DNA of 64,000 nucleotides from contig NZ_FMCU01000005.1 of assembly GCF_900091525.1 (NCBI RefSeq), positions 394,849 through 458,848 on the forward strand, in the 5' to 3' direction. The position numbers and the translations under genes were made by a program. Each line of letters begins with the position of its first letter. Position 1 is the stretch's first letter. Positions 63,954 through 64,000 of this stretch are shown here, in pieces. Source of the stretch: Micromonospora matsumotoense (lineage in GTDB: Bacteria > Actinomycetota > Actinomycetes > Mycobacteriales > Micromonosporaceae). The notes beneath the pieces were generated by a model. It did no database searches. It was given only the letters and a program-made list of their open reading frames with translations, and had not been told where the DNA came from.

Positions 63954-64000
63954 ATAAGATCACCACATCGACCCCGTCCGTCGAAACGGGTCAAGCCCAG

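Larger units (their letters stand above)
62685..63993 (+). mobile_element. Intact IS3-family insertion sequence
   Basis: 1309 bp between terminal inverted repeats TGACCCGTTTTGACGGAC (62685) and the complement of TGACCCGTTTCGACGGAC (to 63993), one mismatch. orfA and orfB are complete. GCC lies at both flanks if one extra base is allowed at the right end, a possible 3-bp target duplication. Intact ends and genes suggest recent insertion. Confidence 0.88.

Overview
The window comes from a high-GC actinomycete. The XRE/DUF5753 + DUF397 pair, HTH-TPR regulators, a xis-int pair, an FxLD-type lanthipeptide cluster and many GTG starts suggest a filamentous genus such as Micromonospora or a relative; the genus is inference. 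Nearly the whole window is accessory DNA built around one tRNA-Arg(CCU) locus. The 5' half of this tRNA lies at 957-994, the 3' half at about 44914-44949, and a complete copy at 38335-38410. The sequence upstream of the tRNA occurs twice (668-994 and 38047-38371), and the sequence downstream occurs twice (44941-45092 and 46909-47059).

Layout. (1) 1-439: end of an EcsC-like protein. (2) 1287-14059: a compact eight-gene block. It has a minus-strand operon (GHKL ATPase, Mrr-helicase fusion, unknown 198-aa protein), a plus-strand operon (sigma-70 factor, DrmA-like helicase, DrmB-like DUF1998 protein) and a minus-strand pair (C5-cytosine methyltransferase, Vsr endonuclease). It looks like a DISARM relative that lacks DrmC and has its own sigma factor, and is the best candidate here for an undescribed system. 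(3) 14060-15160: non-coding DNA packed with CTGTCAG/CTGACAG heptamers and a perfect 42-bp palindrome, followed by a frameshifted pRiA4b-ORF3-like gene, a xis-like gene and a tyrosine integrase (to 17803). (4) 17858-28230: pentapeptide protein, an unknown protein coupled to an XRE-ImmA/IrrE protease, an unknown protein, convergent murF and murC paralogues, and an HTH-TPR regulator coupled to a PfkB kinase.

(5) 28450-44414: further defence-type genes between dead transposons. These are an OLD-family ATPase/TOPRIM nuclease, a NACHT NTPase coupled to an HTH protein with an L7/L12-like C-terminus, a small divergent two-TM protein, and a trypsin-STAND-WD40 giant with its Trypco1 partner. (6) 44916-47060: tRNA 3' fragments and direct repeats framing a 2-kb cassette (sigma-region-4-like protein + small membrane protein). 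(7) 47112-50835: an ABC three-component (ABC-3C) system with a predicted nuclease effector. (8) 50975-55226: transposase remnants, HTH-TPR regulator, a 131-aa duplicated-module protein, and the XRE/DUF397 pair. (9) 55750-62687: a class I FxLD lanthipeptide cluster (precursor, LanB, LanC, fused SpaB_C-PIMT methyltransferase) whose next gene is cut by an intact IS3-family element (62685-63993).

The genes form independent modules. Within a module, stop/start overlaps of the ATGA or GTGA type show tight translational coupling. All assignments come from motifs read by eye; no database search was run.
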